A stretch of DNA of 64,000 bases from Idiomarina seosinensis (GTDB lineage: Bacteria > Pseudomonadota > Gammaproteobacteria > Enterobacterales > Alteromonadaceae), in NCBI RefSeq assembly GCF_003987275.1, contig NZ_PIQF01000001.1, positions 310,001 through 374,000 of the forward strand, in the 5' to 3' direction. Under the pieces are notes generated by a model. It worked only from the letters and a program-made list of their open reading frames with translations, made no database searches and was not told the DNA's origin. The stretch's first letter is position 1. Every line of letters starts with the position of its first letter. This document shows positions 20,124-31,031 of this stretch, in pieces. Made by a program: the position numbers and the translations under genes.

Positions 20124-21281
20124 TTGAGTATTTTAGCGAGTCAGTCCGCTAACCGAGCTATACTGGTTTTAGCTGACGGTACCATTTTCCGCGGTACCGC
20201 TATTGGAGCCGAAGGCTCCGCGGTCGGCGAAGTTGTTTTTAACACCGCCATGACCGGCTACCAGGAAATTCTCACCGACCCATCTTATACCGAACAACTC
20301 GTTACCTTAACTTACCCCCACATTGGAAATACCGGCACCAACGACGAAGATGAAGAGTCGGACAGCGTTTGGGCAAAAGGTTTAATAATTCGTGATAACG
20401 CATTAAAAGCGAGTAACTTTCGTAAACAAGAAACACTAAATGAGTACTTGCAACGCCATAACGTGGTTGGCATTGCCGACATCGATACCCGCAAATTAAC
20501 CCGTATTTTACGTGACAAAGGTGCACAGAACGGCTGCATTATGGCGGGAGAGCTAGACGAGGAAAAAGCGTTGCAATTGGCCCGGAAATTCCCAGGTCTA
20601 AAAGGCATGGATCTGGCTAAAGAAGTTTGCTGTAAAGAAGTTCAGCAATGGCATGGCGGCAGTTGGAAGTTGGGCGAAGGTCATACTAAGCCCGAGCAGT
20701 CCAAATATCATGTGGTTGCTTACGACTATGGATGCAAGCACAACATTTTGCGGTTGCTTGCGGACCGCAACTGTAAGATTACCTTAGTTCCGGCACAAAC
20801 ACCGGCGAGCGAGGTCATGGCGTTAAATCCGGACGGCGTATTCTTGTCCAATGGCCCTGGCGATCCAGAGCCCTGTGATTACGCGATAAAAGCAATTCAG
20901 CAGTTGTTGGATAATAATATCCCTATTTTTGGTATCTGCTTAGGACATCAATTACTTGGACTTGCTAGTGGCGCTAAGTCGATAAAAATGAAATTAGGCC
21001 ACCACGGTGCAAACCATCCGGTGCAGGACACTCGCAACCAACAAGTGATGATTACTAGTCAAAACCATGGCTTTGCGCTGGATATCGATAGTTTGCCGGA
21101 TAACCTTGAAATAACTCATGTGTCGCTGTTCGACCGAACTTTGCAGGGTATCAGACGCAAAGACAAACCGGCATTTAGTTTTCAGGGGCATCCGGAAGCG
21201 AGTCCTGGCCCACATGACGCCGAAGGATTATTCGACCAGTTTATTCAACTAATGCAACAGCGAGAGCAGGCGACAGCCTGA
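20124..21281 (+). CDS. carA: carbamoyl-phosphate synthase small subunit CarA
   Basis: Glutamine amidotransferase subunit that supplies ammonia to CarB for pyrimidine and arginine synthesis; 385 residues. The class I triad is visible: Cys in [14 protein letters not shown], His and Glu in [18 protein letters not shown] place the start at TTG 20124, because GGAGG (20113-20117) lies 6 bases upstream and the protein then begins [18 protein letters not shown], the usual family N-terminus. Upstream in-frame codons run through the terminator stem and its T-run. It is followed by carB after 30 bases. Confidence 0.95.
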   Translation: MSILASQSANRAILVLADGTIFRGTAIGAEGSAVGEVVFNTAMTGYQEILTDPSYTEQLVTLTYPHIGNTGTNDEDEESDSVWAKGLIIRDNALKASNFRKQETLNEYLQRHNVVGIADIDTRKLTRILRDKGAQNGCIMAGELDEEKALQLARKFPGLKGMDLAKEVCCKEVQQWHGGSWKLGEGHTKPEQSKYHVVAYDYGCKHNILRLLADRNCKITLVPAQTPASEVMALNPDGVFLSNGPGDPEPCDYAIKAIQQLLDNNIPIFGICLGHQLLGLASGAKSIKMKLGHHGANHPVQDTRNQQVMITSQNHGFALDIDSLPDNLEITHVSLFDRTLQGIRRKDKPAFSFQGHPEASPGPHDAEGLFDQFIQLMQQREQATA

Positions 21282-21311
21282 TTTGGTGCAAGGAAAGGAT
21301 AGAGCGAATTT

Positions 21312-24300
21312 ATGCCAAAACGTACAGACATTAAAAGTATCCTGATTCTTGGCGCGGGACCGATTGTTATCGGTCAGGCGTGTGAGTTTGATTACTCTGG
21401 AGCCCAAGCCTGCAAAGCGTTGCGCGAAGAAGGTTTCCGCGTCATTCTGGTTAACTCAAACCCGGCCACTATTATGACCGATCCGGAAATGGCCGACGCG
21501 ACCTACATTGAGCCGATTCATTGGGAAGTGGTCGAGAAGATCATCGAGCGCGAGCGACCCGATGCTATTTTGCCAACCATGGGTGGGCAAACCGCATTAA
21601 ACTGCGCATTGGAACTTGATCGCTATGGAGTGTTGGATAAATACAAGGTCGAAATGATTGGCGCTAATGCCGATGCCATCGATAAAGCAGAGAACCGTGA
21701 CCGGTTTGATAAGGCCATGAAAGCAATTGGCCTGGAAACACCAAACGCAGAAATGGCGCACAGCATGGAAGAAGCATTTGCAGTGCAAGAACGGCTTGGT
21801 TTTCCGTGCATTATCCGGCCGTCATTTACTATGGGCGGCAGCGGCGGTGGCATTGCCTATAACCGCGAAGAATTTGAAGAGATCTGTCGGCGTGGATTAG
21901 ATCTGTCGCCTACTAATGAACTGTTAATTGACGAGTCATTACTGGGCTGGAAAGAGTATGAAATGGAAGTGGTACGCGACAAGAGCGACAACTGCATTGT
22001 TGTTTGTACCATTGAAAACTTTGATCCTATGGGCATTCATACCGGTGACTCCATCACTGTTGCGCCGGCGCAGACATTAACCGATAAAGAATTTCAGTTG
22101 ATGCGCGACGCATCGATGGCGGTGTTACGCGAAATTGGCGTTGAAACTGGTGGCTCTAACGTACAGTTCGGCGTAAACCCCGACACTGGACGAATGGTCA
22201 TTATTGAGATGAATCCGCGCGTGTCTCGTTCGTCGGCGTTAGCTTCAAAAGCAACCGGATTCCCGATTGCCAAAGTCGCCGCTAAGCTGGCTGTGGGTTA
22301 CACCCTGGATGAATTAGAAAACGAGATTACCGGTGGCATTACGCCGGCGTCGTTCGAGCCTGCGTTGGATTACGTTGTAACTAAGATTCCTCGGTTTAAC
22401 TTTGAAAAATTCGCCAACTGTAATGACCGTTTGACCACTCAGATGAAGTCGGTAGGTGAAGTAATGGCAATCGGCCGTAACTTCCAGGAATCTATGCAAA
22501 AGGCGTTACGTGGACTAGAGCTTGGTTCTAACGGCCTTGATCCGGTTATTGATGTGACCGCCGATGATGCTCGCGCTAAAGTGATTCGAGAATTAAAAGA
22601 ACCGGGTGCAGAACGAATTTGGTATATCGGTGATGCCTTCCGGTTGGGTATGTCAGTCCGGGAAGTATTTGAGCTAACGCGCATTGATGAGTGGTTCCTA
22701 ATTCAATTAGAAGAGTTGGTTATTCTTGAGCGTGAGCTCGATGCCATTGGCTTAGCGGGCCTAAACCACGATGTTATGACAGCGCTAAAACGGCGCGGCT
22801 TTGCGGATAAACGCATTGCCGACGCACTGCATATTAGCGAGTCTGAAGTGCGTAAAAAGCGTTACGACCTTAATATTCACCCCGTCTATAAGCGGGTCGA
22901 TACTTGTGCCGCTGAATTTAGTTCTAGCACCGCATATATGTATTCGAGCTATGATGAAGAGTGTGAAGCACAAGTCTCAGACCGCAACAAAATTATGGTT
23001 ATTGGTGGTGGTCCTAACCGCATCGGGCAGGGCATTGAATTTGATTATTGCTGTGTACATGCGGCACTGGCGATGCGCGAAGACGGTTACGAGACTATTA
23101 TGGTTAACTGTAACCCGGAAACTGTGTCGACAGACTATGACACGTCGGATCGACTCTATTTTGAGTCAATCACCTTAGAAGACGTCCTGGAAATTGTGCG
23201 TATTGAGCAGCCCACTGGCGTCATCGTACAGTATGGCGGGCAGACGCCTCTTAAATTGGCCCGCGAGCTGGAAGCTAACGGGGTGCCTATTATTGGTACT
23301 TCGCCGGATGCAATTGATCGTTCAGAAGATCGCCAGCGGTTTCAGGCAGCGGTTCGTCGACTTAATTTAAAACAACCGGAGAATGCTACGGTAACTGGTA
23401 TTTCTCAGGCCTTAACCGAAGCCAAACGGATTGGTTATCCGTTAGTTGTAAGGCCATCCTATGTGCTAGGTGGCCGGGCAATGGAAATAGTCTATGATGA
23501 GCAGGACTTGCATCGTTATTTAACCGAAGCGGTAAAAGTATCAAACGAAGCGCCTGTGTTGCTGGACCGTTTTCTGGATAACGCAATAGAAGTCGACATT
23601 GATGCCATTTGCGATGGTGAAGATGTCCTGATTGGCGGTATTATGCAGCATATTGAAGAAGCAGGGGTGCACTCTGGCGATTCAGCATGCTCGTTACCGC
23701 CTTATTCACTAAGCGATATTATTCAGGTGCAATTGCGCGAACAAATGCGTAAATTGGCGTTTGAGTTAAACGTAAAAGGCTTAATGAACGCTCAGTTTGC
23801 AGTCAAAGACGACGAAATTTATTTGATTGAGGTGAACCCACGCGCGGCTCGTACCGTACCTTTTGTATCGAAGGCAACCGGTGTTCCTTTGGCCAAAGTA
23901 GCGGCCCGTGTGATGGTTGGGCAAAGCCTAAAACAGCAGGGGTATGTGAAAGAGATCATTCCGCCTTACTACTCGGTAAAAGAGGTGGTTATTCCTTTTG
24001 CTAAGTTCCAGGGCGTGGATCCCATTCGTGGCCCTGAAATGCGCTCAACTGGCGAAGTGATGGGTGTTGGCGAGAGTTTTGAAGAGGCCTACGCTAAAGC
24101 TAATTTGGGTGCCGGTGAAGCGCTTGCCAAAAAAGGCAAAGCACTTATCTCGGTTAAAGACAGTGACAAGCGTCGGTTAATGGATCTAGCACGAGGTCTG
24201 TTAGCATTAGGCTTTCAGCTGGAAGCAACCCGAGGAACGGCGAAAATGTTGGCTGAGGAGGGAATTGATTGCTCTATCGTTAACAAACTTCAGGAAGGCC

Positions 24301-24536
24301 GTCCTAATATCGTGGATGCGATAAAAAATGGTGAGTACTGCTACATTATTAACACGGTAGAAGGGCGTCAGGCGATTCAGGACTCAGTTTACATTCGCCG
24401 TGAAGCACTGCTTAATAAAGTGATATACACAACCACTTTGAATGCCGCATTCGCTACGGTTAAGGCAAATACAGCAGACGACCGGGCGCGTGTTAGCTCG
24501 GTGCAAGAATTACATAAAAGGGTAGAATTAATATGA
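21312..24536 (+). CDS. carB: carbamoyl-phosphate synthase large subunit CarB
   Basis: Makes carbamoyl phosphate from bicarbonate, ammonia and two ATP; 1074 residues, the normal length. The two homologous ATP-grasp halves are each complete: the first opens [20 protein letters not shown], the second [18 protein letters not shown] near residue 558. The C-terminal MGS-like allosteric domain (about 935-1074) binds UMP/IMP/ornithine in relatives. AAGGA lies about 14 bases before the ATG. The stop overlaps greA (ATGA), so greA is likely part of the operon. Confidence 0.98.
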   Translation: MPKRTDIKSILILGAGPIVIGQACEFDYSGAQACKALREEGFRVILVNSNPATIMTDPEMADATYIEPIHWEVVEKIIERERPDAILPTMGGQTALNCALELDRYGVLDKYKVEMIGANADAIDKAENRDRFDKAMKAIGLETPNAEMAHSMEEAFAVQERLGFPCIIRPSFTMGGSGGGIAYNREEFEEICRRGLDLSPTNELLIDESLLGWKEYEMEVVRDKSDNCIVVCTIENFDPMGIHTGDSITVAPAQTLTDKEFQLMRDASMAVLREIGVETGGSNVQFGVNPDTGRMVIIEMNPRVSRSSALASKATGFPIAKVAAKLAVGYTLDELENEITGGITPASFEPALDYVVTKIPRFNFEKFANCNDRLTTQMKSVGEVMAIGRNFQESMQKALRGLELGSNGLDPVIDVTADDARAKVIRELKEPGAERIWYIGDAFRLGMSVREVFELTRIDEWFLIQLEELVILERELDAIGLAGLNHDVMTALKRRGFADKRIADALHISESEVRKKRYDLNIHPVYKRVDTCAAEFSSSTAYMYSSYDEECEAQVSDRNKIMVIGGGPNRIGQGIEFDYCCVHAALAMREDGYETIMVNCNPETVSTDYDTSDRLYFESITLEDVLEIVRIEQPTGVIVQYGGQTPLKLARELEANGVPIIGTSPDAIDRSEDRQRFQAAVRRLNLKQPENATVTGISQALTEAKRIGYPLVVRPSYVLGGRAMEIVYDEQDLHRYLTEAVKVSNEAPVLLDRFLDNAIEVDIDAICDGEDVLIGGIMQHIEEAGVHSGDSACSLPPYSLSDIIQVQLREQMRKLAFELNVKGLMNAQFAVKDDEIYLIEVNPRAARTVPFVSKATGVPLAKVAARVMVGQSLKQQGYVKEIIPPYYSVKEVVIPFAKFQGVDPIRGPEMRSTGEVMGVGESFEEAYAKANLGAGEALAKKGKALISVKDSDKRRLMDLARGLLALGFQLEATRGTAKMLAEEGIDCSIVNKLQEGRPNIVDAIKNGEYCYIINTVEGRQAIQDSVYIRREALLNKVIYTTTLNAAFATVKANTADDRARVSSVQELHKRVELI

Positions 24537-25009
24537 ACCAGATTCCAATGACGGAACGTGGCGCGCAGATGTTACGCGAGGAACTTAAGCGCCTTAAAAC
24601 AGTAGATAGGCCGCGCATTGTTGAGGCTATTGCTGATGCTCGTGAGCATGGAGATCTTAAAGAAAATGCAGAGTATCATGCCGCGCGAGAGCAACAAGGC
24701 TTTTGCGAGGGACGGATTCAGGAAATAGAGTCTAAGCTTGCCAACGCGCAAATTATTGACGTGACTAAAGTACCTAATAATGGAAAAGTGATTTTTGGGT
24801 CTACAGTGACGGTCTATAATACCAAGACCGATGAGGAAGTTTCTTATAAAATTGTGGGCGATGATGAAGCTGATATTAAGTCAAACTTGATCAGTGTTAA
24901 CTCACCCATCTCACGGGCACTTATTGGTAAAGAAATCGACGACGTTGCCATTGTCACAACGCCTAATGGTGAAGTTGAATACGAGATAGTTGCTGTTAAA
25001 TACGAATAA
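24533..25009 (+). CDS. greA: transcription elongation factor GreA
   Basis: Rescues backtracked RNA polymerase by stimulating transcript cleavage; 158 residues, the standard length. The N-terminal coiled coil carries the acidic tip in [22 protein letters not shown] (Asp and Glu near residues 41-44). The C-terminal domain has [26 protein letters not shown] and ends with [14 protein letters not shown]. The ATG overlaps the carB stop. A strong terminator follows 24 bases after the gene. Confidence 0.97.
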   Translation: MNQIPMTERGAQMLREELKRLKTVDRPRIVEAIADAREHGDLKENAEYHAAREQQGFCEGRIQEIESKLANAQIIDVTKVPNNGKVIFGSTVTVYNTKTDEEVSYKIVGDDEADIKSNLISVNSPISRALIGKEIDDVAIVTTPNGEVEYEIVAVKYE

Positions 25010-25033
25010 TTAACGGCACAACGTCTGTCCGAT

Positions 25034-25062
25034 AAAAAGCCAGCACTGCGTGCTGGCTTTTT
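25034..25062 (+). terminator. rho-independent terminator after greA
   Basis: AAAAAGCCAGCAC / GTGCTGGCTTTTT form a perfect 13-pair stem with a TGC loop and a T-run on the 3' side. It closes the carAB-greA unit. Confidence 0.93.
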
Positions 25063-25086
25063 GCGTTAAGTCAATTACTTGCGATG

Positions 25087-25107
25087 TTACGAATTGTTAA
25101 TTAGTAA
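25087..25107. promoter_or_regulatory. imperfect palindrome over the CI-like gene promoter (candidate operator)
   Basis: A 21-base sequence with arms TTAC..AATT / AATT..GTAA matches its own reverse complement at 8 of 10 symmetric pairs. It is centred on the predicted -35 (25094-25099) of the downstream repressor-like gene, the usual place for an autoregulatory operator. Function is inferred. Confidence 0.45.
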
Positions 25108-25122
25108 TACATTTCGTATAAA
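25094..25122 (+). promoter_or_regulatory. predicted sigma-70 promoter of the CI-like gene
   Basis: TTGTTA (25094-25099) and TATAAA (25117-25122) with a 17-base spacer. The start point would be near 25129, giving about 52 bases of 5' leader to the ATG at 25181. Confidence 0.6.
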
Positions 25123-25180
25123 TAATCTATGGATGCGACAGGAATGTCCCTGTTGTGCCAAGCGCAAGGACTCCAATAAC

Positions 25181-25699
25181 ATGGACTTAAATGAATACCC
25201 GTACAACGCGCTCTCGGTGACTTTTAATGTGACCGAATGCATGAACCGCCTAAAGCAAGTGATTAACGCAAGAACAATTAAAGAAGTGGTACATTGGCTA
25301 GGTGTTAGTTATTGCCACTATAAAAACTGGAAGCACCGGAAAATTATTCCGTTCAATTTGATCGTTCCAAAACTATTGCTTGCTGGCTATTCGATAGATT
25401 GGCTATTTGCACCCGGGATTAAATTATTTTATCCGAAACCCTTGTTGACTGATCCCAAACAACCTGCCCAAGTGCATGAACTACAGCAGCAATATCGGTT
25501 TTATATGAAGGCAATGCAAAAAATTGACCCGCTGCTACAAAGCAATCATTTAAAAAATATCGACCATAATCGGAAAGAACTGGTGAGTGCCTACTTCCAC
25601 GCCAATGAAGGCTGGATGAGTTTAGACAGCTCACTCAGTTATATTGCCCGTGCTACTGCTATCGTGCCGATAGCAGAAACACCGCGGCTAACTGGATAA
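25181..25699 (+). CDS. orphan helix-turn-helix protein resembling phage CI repressor N-domain
   Basis: Predicted DNA-binding protein of 172 residues. Residues 20-79 read like the phage CI repressor HTH family: ...RLKQVINARTIKEVVHWLG, VSYCHYKNWKHRKIIP, then AGYSIDWLFAPG, the typical end of that domain. The remaining 90 residues match nothing I recognise; there is no LexA-like S24 protease part. AAGGA sits 10 bases before the ATG at 25181. The frame is open back to 25079, and an ATG at 25133 would add MRQECPCCAKRK, but it has no ribosome site and lies almost at the predicted transcription start. Its tail abuts the convergent yhbY. Target genes are unknown. Confidence 0.75.
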   Translation: MDLNEYPYNALSVTFNVTECMNRLKQVINARTIKEVVHWLGVSYCHYKNWKHRKIIPFNLIVPKLLLAGYSIDWLFAPGIKLFYPKPLLTDPKQPAQVHELQQQYRFYMKAMQKIDPLLQSNHLKNIDHNRKELVSAYFHANEGWMSLDSSLSYIARATAIVPIAETPRLTG

Positions 25700-25996
25700 T
25701 CAGGCTTTTGGTAGACGGATCGCCGGCTCGTCAGCGGGCCGGTAGATAATTTGTGTCTTGCCAATAACCTGCACCTGCTCTGCTTTTGTCTCGGCGACGA
25801 TGGTTGCCATAATTTGTTGACGCAGCTCACGCTCTTCTTCAGGCACTTTAATCTTAATTAATTCGTGATCGTTCAGCGCTTGTTCTATTTCTGCGATAAC
25901 ACCCTCGGTCAGGCCATTAGCCCCTAAAAGAACTACTGGCTTAAGTGGGTGCGCTTTGCTTTTTAAGAACTGTTTTTGCTTATTCGTTAATGACAT
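25700..25996 (-). CDS. yhbY: ribosome assembly RNA-binding protein YhbY
   Basis: CRM-domain RNA-binding protein associated with pre-50S ribosomal particles; 98 residues, standard size. The sequence shows LTNKQKQFLKSKAHPLKPVVLLG, the conserved Gly loop GANGLTEGVIAEIEQAL, and KIKVPEEERELRQQIMATI. It is divergent from rlmE (91 bases between starts), the same pairing as in E. coli, and both act on the large ribosomal subunit. It is convergent with, and directly adjacent to, the CI-like gene. Confidence 0.95.
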   Translation of the reverse strand: MSLTNKQKQFLKSKAHPLKPVVLLGANGLTEGVIAEIEQALNDHELIKIKVPEEERELRQQIMATIVAETKAEQVQVIGKTQIIYRPADEPAIRLPKA

Positions 25997-26018
25997 TAGA
26001 TAATACCGTATCGATTGA

Positions 26019-26047
26019 CTTGAATTTTAGCTATTGTAACGCCATCT
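26019..26047 (+). promoter_or_regulatory. candidate sigma-32 promoter of rlmE-ftsH
   Basis: CTTGAAT (26019-26025) and CGCCATCT (26040-26047) have a 14-base spacer, the same -35 and spacing as the grpE promoter and one mismatch in the -10. In E. coli the rlmE-ftsH operon is heat-shock regulated, which supports the call. Confidence 0.72.
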
Positions 26048-26087
26048 ACCGGTAGCAGGCCAGCAAAACAAAGGGATATCCATAACC

Positions 26088-26714
26088 ATGGGAAAAAAGC
26101 GCAGTTCCAGCAGCCGCCGTTGGCTGGATGAGCATTTTAGTGACCATTTTGTGCAGCAAGCACAAAAAAAAGGGTACCGATCACGGGCCGTCTTTAAGCT
26201 AGAGGAAATTCAGAAGCGCGACCGTTTGATTAAGAAAGGGCAGACGGTGGTCGATTTAGGTGCCGCTCCGGGCGGTTGGTCACATTATGTGGCCGATTAT
26301 TTTAACGGTGACGGGCAGGTTATTGCGTGTGATATTTTACCGATGGACCCAATCGCCGGCGTCGATTTTTTACAGGGCGACTTTCGCGAAGAAGCTGTTT
26401 TGGACGCGCTACTGACCCGAATTGGCGGAAAAAACGTAGATGTTGTATTGTCCGATATGGCGCCTAATATGAGCGGTAACGGCAATGTTGATCAGCCACG
26501 GACCATGTATCTTGTCGAGTTGGCGCTGGATATGTGCCATCAGGTACTGAAACCGGGCGGAGCTTTTGTGGTCAAAGTTTTTCAGGGACAAGGTTTTGAA
26601 GAGTTTTTAAAAGAATTAAGAACTGCATTTAAAACGGTTAAGACGCGTAAGCCAGATTCTTCCCGTGCACGATCGAGAGAGGTCTATCTGGTAGCGACAG
26701 ACTATAAACTATAG
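26088..26714 (+). CDS. rlmE: 23S rRNA (uridine-2'-O-)-methyltransferase RlmE (FtsJ)
   Basis: Heat-shock SAM-dependent methyltransferase that modifies U2552 in the 23S rRNA A-loop; 208 residues. The SAM site is [19 protein letters not shown], and the catalytic K-D-K-E tetrad appears in [32 protein letters not shown] and [14 protein letters not shown] lies about 11 bases before the ATG. It is followed by ftsH after 54 bases, and a sigma-32-type promoter is present upstream. Confidence 0.97.
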   Translation: MGKKRSSSSRRWLDEHFSDHFVQQAQKKGYRSRAVFKLEEIQKRDRLIKKGQTVVDLGAAPGGWSHYVADYFNGDGQVIACDILPMDPIAGVDFLQGDFREEAVLDALLTRIGGKNVDVVLSDMAPNMSGNGNVDQPRTMYLVELALDMCHQVLKPGGAFVVKVFQGQGFEEFLKELRTAFKTVKTRKPDSSRARSREVYLVATDYKL

Positions 26715-26768
26715 TACCCTGTCGAGAAGACTTAAGAATTTATTTTTTACACATAGAGGTAATAGGCT

Positions 26769-28715
26769 TTGAGCGATATGGCAAAAAATCTCATCTTGTG
26801 GCTGGTAATAGCCGTGGTATTGATGAGCGTTTTTCAGAGCTTTAGTCCGGGCGAAACTTCCGGTTCACAGATGGCTTACAGCGAGTTTGTTAGTCAGGTG
26901 AATGACGGGAATATTCGACGTGCGGACTTTGGCGAAGACGGGCGCACTATTTCAGGAATGACCAATAATGGTCAAAATTTTAAAACGGTCGTTCCAACCC
27001 AGTACGACCCTAAAATTCTTGATGATCTGTTAAGCAATAATGTGCAGACACAAGGGACACCGCCTGAAGAGTCCAGCATTTTAACGTCCATCTTCATTTC
27101 GTGGTTCCCAATGCTATTGCTGATTGGTGTATGGATTTTCTTCATGCGTCAAATGCAGGGCGGCGGTGGCCGTGGCGCTATGTCGTTCGGTAAAAGTAAA
27201 GCCAAGCTATTAAACGACGAGCAGGTAAGCACGACATTTAAAGACGTGGCTGGCTGTGACGAAGCGAAAGAAGAAGTGGTCGAGTTGGTTGATTACTTAA
27301 AAGATCCTTCTAAGTTTCAGCGTCTGGGCGGTAAAATTCCCAAAGGCGTGCTAATGGTAGGACCGCCGGGAACCGGTAAGACGTTATTAGCGAAAGCTAT
27401 TTCGGGTGAAGCAAAAGTACCGTTCTTTAGTATTTCTGGTTCTGACTTTGTTGAAATGTTTGTCGGTGTGGGTGCATCGCGAGTGCGCGACATGTTCGAA
27501 CAAGCGAAGAAATCGGCTCCTTGCATCATCTTCATCGATGAGCTCGATGCCGTTGGTCGACAGCGTGGTGCTGGTCTAGGTGGTGGTCACGATGAACGTG
27601 AGCAAACACTGAACCAAATGCTGGTCGAGATGGACGGTTTCGAGGGCAATGAAGGTATTATCGTCATCGCTGCGACTAACCGCCCTGACGTGTTAGACCC
27701 AGCGTTACTGCGTCCCGGTCGATTTGACCGCCAGGTGGTTGTTGGTTTACCGGATGTCCGTGGTCGTGAGCAAATCCTTAAAGTTCATATGCGTAAAGTA
27801 CCATTGGCCGACGATGTTAAGCCTGAACTCATTGCGCGCGGTACTCCAGGATTCTCCGGTGCGGATTTGGCCAACCTGGTGAACGAAGCCGCCTTGTTTG
27901 CAGCACGTGGGAATAAACGTGTCGTTAGCATGGAAGAGTTTGATAAGGCGAAAGATAAGATCATGATGGGTGCTGAACGCCGGTCAATGGTAATGACCGA
28001 TGACGAGAAAGCGATGACCGCCTATCACGAAGCGGGCCACGCTATCGTTGGTCGTTTGGTGCCAGAGCATGATCCGGTTTACAAAGTATCGATTATCCCA
28101 CGCGGTCGTGCGCTGGGGGTAACCATGTACTTACCGGAGCGAGATCGAGTTAGCCATAGCAAACAGCAGCTGGAAAGTATGATTTCAAGTTTGTTTGGCG
28201 GTCGTTTGGCGGAGCAAATTATCTACGGTGCCGATAAAGTGACCACAGGAGCTTCGAATGATATCGAGAGAGCGACGGAGATCGCTCGCAAAATGGTCAC
28301 TCAATGGGGCTTGTCGGACAAAATGGGGCCGTTACTGTATGCAGAAGACGAAAACGAAGTTTTCCTTGGACGTTCTGTAACGCAGCATAAGCATATGTCA
28401 GACGATACAGCGCGTGCAATCGATGAAGAGGTGAAGTCAGTCATTGATGGTAACTATCAGCGAGCTAAGAAAATTTTGGAAGAAAACGTTGATATCTTGC
28501 ACTCGATGAAAGATGCGTTAATGAAATATGAAACTATTGACGCTGAGCAAATCGACGACTTGATGAACCGCAGAGACGTGCGCCAGCCAAAAGACTGGGA
28601 TAAGTCGAACGATGACGGCGGCGATGCCGATGGGGGCTCAGCAAAAGCTGACACCACAGAGGAACGTCCCGAGCGTCCGATTAAGACCGATAATCCGGGT
28701 GATGCAACGTCCTGA
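26769..28715 (+). CDS. ftsH: ATP-dependent zinc metalloprotease FtsH
   Basis: Membrane-anchored AAA+ protease that degrades unassembled membrane proteins and regulators such as RpoH and LpxC in E. coli; 648 residues. Two membrane helices (about 7-25 and 100-122) flank a periplasmic segment. Walker A is GPPGTGKT, Walker [12 protein letters not shown], the second region of homology is [20 protein letters not shown], and the zinc site is HEAGH. The start appears to be TTG at 26769, with GAGGT 8 bases upstream; the in-frame ATG at 26778 (MAKNLILWL) is the E. coli-type alternative but is 17 bases from that ribosome site. Confidence 0.97.
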   Translation: MSDMAKNLILWLVIAVVLMSVFQSFSPGETSGSQMAYSEFVSQVNDGNIRRADFGEDGRTISGMTNNGQNFKTVVPTQYDPKILDDLLSNNVQTQGTPPEESSILTSIFISWFPMLLLIGVWIFFMRQMQGGGGRGAMSFGKSKAKLLNDEQVSTTFKDVAGCDEAKEEVVELVDYLKDPSKFQRLGGKIPKGVLMVGPPGTGKTLLAKAISGEAKVPFFSISGSDFVEMFVGVGASRVRDMFEQAKKSAPCIIFIDELDAVGRQRGAGLGGGHDEREQTLNQMLVEMDGFEGNEGIIVIAATNRPDVLDPALLRPGRFDRQVVVGLPDVRGREQILKVHMRKVPLADDVKPELIARGTPGFSGADLANLVNEAALFAARGNKRVVSMEEFDKAKDKIMMGAERRSMVMTDDEKAMTAYHEAGHAIVGRLVPEHDPVYKVSIIPRGRALGVTMYLPERDRVSHSKQQLESMISSLFGGRLAEQIIYGADKVTTGASNDIERATEIARKMVTQWGLSDKMGPLLYAEDENEVFLGRSVTQHKHMSDDTARAIDEEVKSVIDGNYQRAKKILEENVDILHSMKDALMKYETIDAEQIDDLMNRRDVRQPKDWDKSNDDGGDADGGSAKADTTEERPERPIKTDNPGDATS

Positions 28716-28725
28716 TTAACTGATT

Positions 28726-28754
28726 AAAAAAACCGCCGATGGCGGTTTTTTTTT
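28726..28754 (+). terminator. rho-independent terminator after ftsH
   Basis: AAAAAAACCGCC / GGCGGTTTTTTT stem of 12 pairs with a GAT loop and nine T residues. It separates rlmE-ftsH from folP-glmM. Confidence 0.93.
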
Positions 28755-28791
28755 GAGAGTCGATAAAAATAATTATCAAGGGAGCTGATTA

Positions 28792-29607
28792 ATGAGCAAA
28801 AACACACATCCATTAAAAGTAATGGGAATTATTAACGTAACTCCTGATTCATTTAGTGATGGTGGCCAGTTTAATACGCTGGAGCGAGCGCTGGAGCAAG
28901 CGGCTCAACTGGTCGCTGAAGGTGCCGACATGCTGGATATTGGCGGCGAGTCTACTCGTCCGGGCGCTGATGCGGTAGCGACGGAAGAGGAATTGGAACG
29001 GGTGGTGCCGGTGGTTGAAGCCATCAAGCAACGATTTGATGTTGAGGTATCGGTAGACACCAGTAAAGCTGAGGTTATGCGAGCCAGCATTAGTGCCGGC
29101 GCCGATATGATCAATGACGTGTGTGCGTTGCAACAACCTGGCGCGTTGCAGGCGGTCGCTGATAGCTCTGTTGAATTGTGCCTGATGCATATGCAGGGGG
29201 AGCCTCGTACGATGCAGCATGAACCGCGTTATGACGATGTGGTCTGTGATGTAAAAGCGTTCTTGCAGCAACGAGTTGCTGCTTGTGAGGCAGCGGGTAT
29301 TGATCGTCAGCGACTATGGCTGGATCCTGGCTTCGGCTTTGGCAAGTCGATGCGGCACAATTATCAGATGTTGCAACGGTTACAAGCATTTCACGAATTA
29401 CAACTACCGTTACTAATTGGCTTGTCGCGCAAGTCAATGATTGGTCATGTGACGGGCCGCGAGGTTGGCGAGAGGGTTGCCGGCAGTATTGCCGGAGCGA
29501 CTATTGCAGCGTTAAAAGGAGCGCGTATAATTCGGGTGCATGATGTTAAACAGACCGTCGACGCGATGCGCGTTGTTGCAGCCACCCTCGAGGGAGATTA
29601 TTTGTGA
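28792..29607 (+). CDS. folP: dihydropteroate synthase FolP
   Basis: Condenses dihydropterin pyrophosphate with p-aminobenzoate in folate synthesis, the target of sulfonamides; 271 residues. Signatures are [17 protein letters not shown] near the N-terminus, [37 protein letters not shown] and [16 protein letters not shown] lies about 8 bases before the ATG. It ends with a TGA that overlaps the GTG of glmM, so the pair is translationally coupled, as in E. coli. Confidence 0.97.
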   Translation: MSKNTHPLKVMGIINVTPDSFSDGGQFNTLERALEQAAQLVAEGADMLDIGGESTRPGADAVATEEELERVVPVVEAIKQRFDVEVSVDTSKAEVMRASISAGADMINDVCALQQPGALQAVADSSVELCLMHMQGEPRTMQHEPRYDDVVCDVKAFLQQRVAACEAAGIDRQRLWLDPGFGFGKSMRHNYQMLQRLQAFHELQLPLLIGLSRKSMIGHVTGREVGERVAGSIAGATIAALKGARIIRVHDVKQTVDAMRVVAATLEGDYL

Positions 29608-30944
29608 GTGAAAGGAAGTACTTTGGAACGGATGGGGTAAGAGGTCGGGTTGGTGACTTCCCGATAACGCCAGAATTTGCAGTAAAACTAGGTTGGGCTG
29701 CGGGTCGTGTGTTAGCCGCTAAAGGAACACGTAAGGTACTAGTCGGAAAAGACACCCGTATTAGTGGTTATATGCTGGAATCTGCTTTAGAAGCGGGTTT
29801 GGCAGCGGCTGGCGTCAATGTTGATTTTTTGGGGCCCATGCCGACCCCCGGTATTGCCTATTTAACCCGTACATTTAGAGCGGCCGCCGGTATAGTCATC
29901 AGTGCGTCGCACAATCCTTATTACGATAACGGTATAAAATTTTTTGCCGACAACGGGCATAAACTGCCTGATGCAACCGAGCTGGAAATAGAGCGGCTGC
30001 TTGATCAACCGATGGATTGCGTAAGCTCTGAATACTTAGGTCGCGCGAATCGCATCGAAGATGCAGCAGGGCGCTATATTGAATTTTGTAAAAGTGTGTT
30101 CCCGTCTGAATTATCGCTGCAGGGTTTGCATATTGTGGTCGACTGCGCTCACGGTGCTACCTACCACATTGCGCCGAACGTATTACGCGAATTGGGCGCC
30201 AGAGTCACTGAAATTGGCACCAAGCCGGATGGTTTAAATATCAATAAAGAGTGTGGTGCTACACATCTTGACGCGTTAACTGAGACCGTGTTGCAGGAAA
30301 AAGCTGATTGCGGCCTGGCACTGGACGGCGATGGTGACCGAATTATGATGGTGACCGGCAAAGGACGTGTTATCGATGGTGATGAAATTCTTTATATTCT
30401 GGCGGTTACAGCACAGCAACAAGGGCAATTACAAGGTGGCTTAGTGGGAACCTTAATGACCAATTTCGCATTGGAAAAAGAATGTGAGAGCCGCAATATT
30501 CCATTTGTCCGCGCGAAAGTTGGTGACCGCTACGTGATTGAAGAGTTGAAAAAGCGCGACTGGTTTATTGGCGGCGAAAATTCCGGACATGTGATCAACC
30601 GTCAGTATCACACTACCGGAGATGGTATTATTGCAGGCTTGCAAGTATTGGCGGCAATGCAGTCAGAAGGAAAATCACTGCATCAATTAATCAGTCCGTT
30701 TACCAAGCTACCGCAAGTGCTAATCAATGTTCGTTTTAACGCGGGCGAAAACCCACTGGCTGCCGATACGGTCAAAAGTGTTGTCAGCGAAGTCGAGAAA
30801 GCGCTGGCGGGCAAAGGTCGCGTGTTATTGCGCAAGTCTGGTACCGAGCCATTAATTAGAGTGATGGTTGAAGGCGAGGATGAGAAGGTCGTTCGCACTT
30901 TTGCGCAGCAAATTGCTAACGAAGTCGAAGCGGCTACTAATTAG
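29604..30944 (+). CDS. glmM: phosphoglucosamine mutase GlmM
   Basis: Converts glucosamine-6-phosphate to glucosamine-1-phosphate for peptidoglycan and LPS precursors; 446 residues. It starts at GTG within the folP stop (GTGA). The phosphoserine loop is [17 protein letters not shown] (about residue 100), the metal loop is [12 protein letters not shown], the sugar loop GGENSGH, and the phosphate-binding C-terminal loop [15 protein letters not shown]. The gene is complete. Confidence 0.97.
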   Translation: MSERKYFGTDGVRGRVGDFPITPEFAVKLGWAAGRVLAAKGTRKVLVGKDTRISGYMLESALEAGLAAAGVNVDFLGPMPTPGIAYLTRTFRAAAGIVISASHNPYYDNGIKFFADNGHKLPDATELEIERLLDQPMDCVSSEYLGRANRIEDAAGRYIEFCKSVFPSELSLQGLHIVVDCAHGATYHIAPNVLRELGARVTEIGTKPDGLNINKECGATHLDALTETVLQEKADCGLALDGDGDRIMMVTGKGRVIDGDEILYILAVTAQQQGQLQGGLVGTLMTNFALEKECESRNIPFVRAKVGDRYVIEELKKRDWFIGGENSGHVINRQYHTTGDGIIAGLQVLAAMQSEGKSLHQLISPFTKLPQVLINVRFNAGENPLAADTVKSVVSEVEKALAGKGRVLLRKSGTEPLIRVMVEGEDEKVVRTFAQQIANEVEAATN

Positions 30945-30951
30945 TCAATTA

Positions 30952-31015
30952 AGAGCGGTGCCGGTAATTGCAACTTGTAAGTTGACGTTGCTTCGGCTAC
31001 TATTCCCGCCGCTCT
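30952..31015 (+). promoter_or_regulatory. predicted tpiA promoter region with nested inverted repeats
   Basis: TTGTAA (30975-30980) and TACTAT (30998-31003) with a 17-base spacer form a plausible promoter. The -35 is inside a near-palindrome, CAACTT-GT-AAGTTG (30971-30984), and the region is flanked by a distant complementary pair AGAGCGG (30952-30958) / CCGCTCT (31009-31015). Function is inferred. Confidence 0.4.
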
Positions 31016-31031
31016 AACGATAGGAGTTGCT

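Noticed and set aside
25079-25180. Longer start of the CI-like gene, including MRQECPCCAKRK from ATG 25133
   Set aside because: It lacks a ribosome site and lies at or before the predicted transcription start; the Cys-rich stretch is probably untranslated, though not ruled out.
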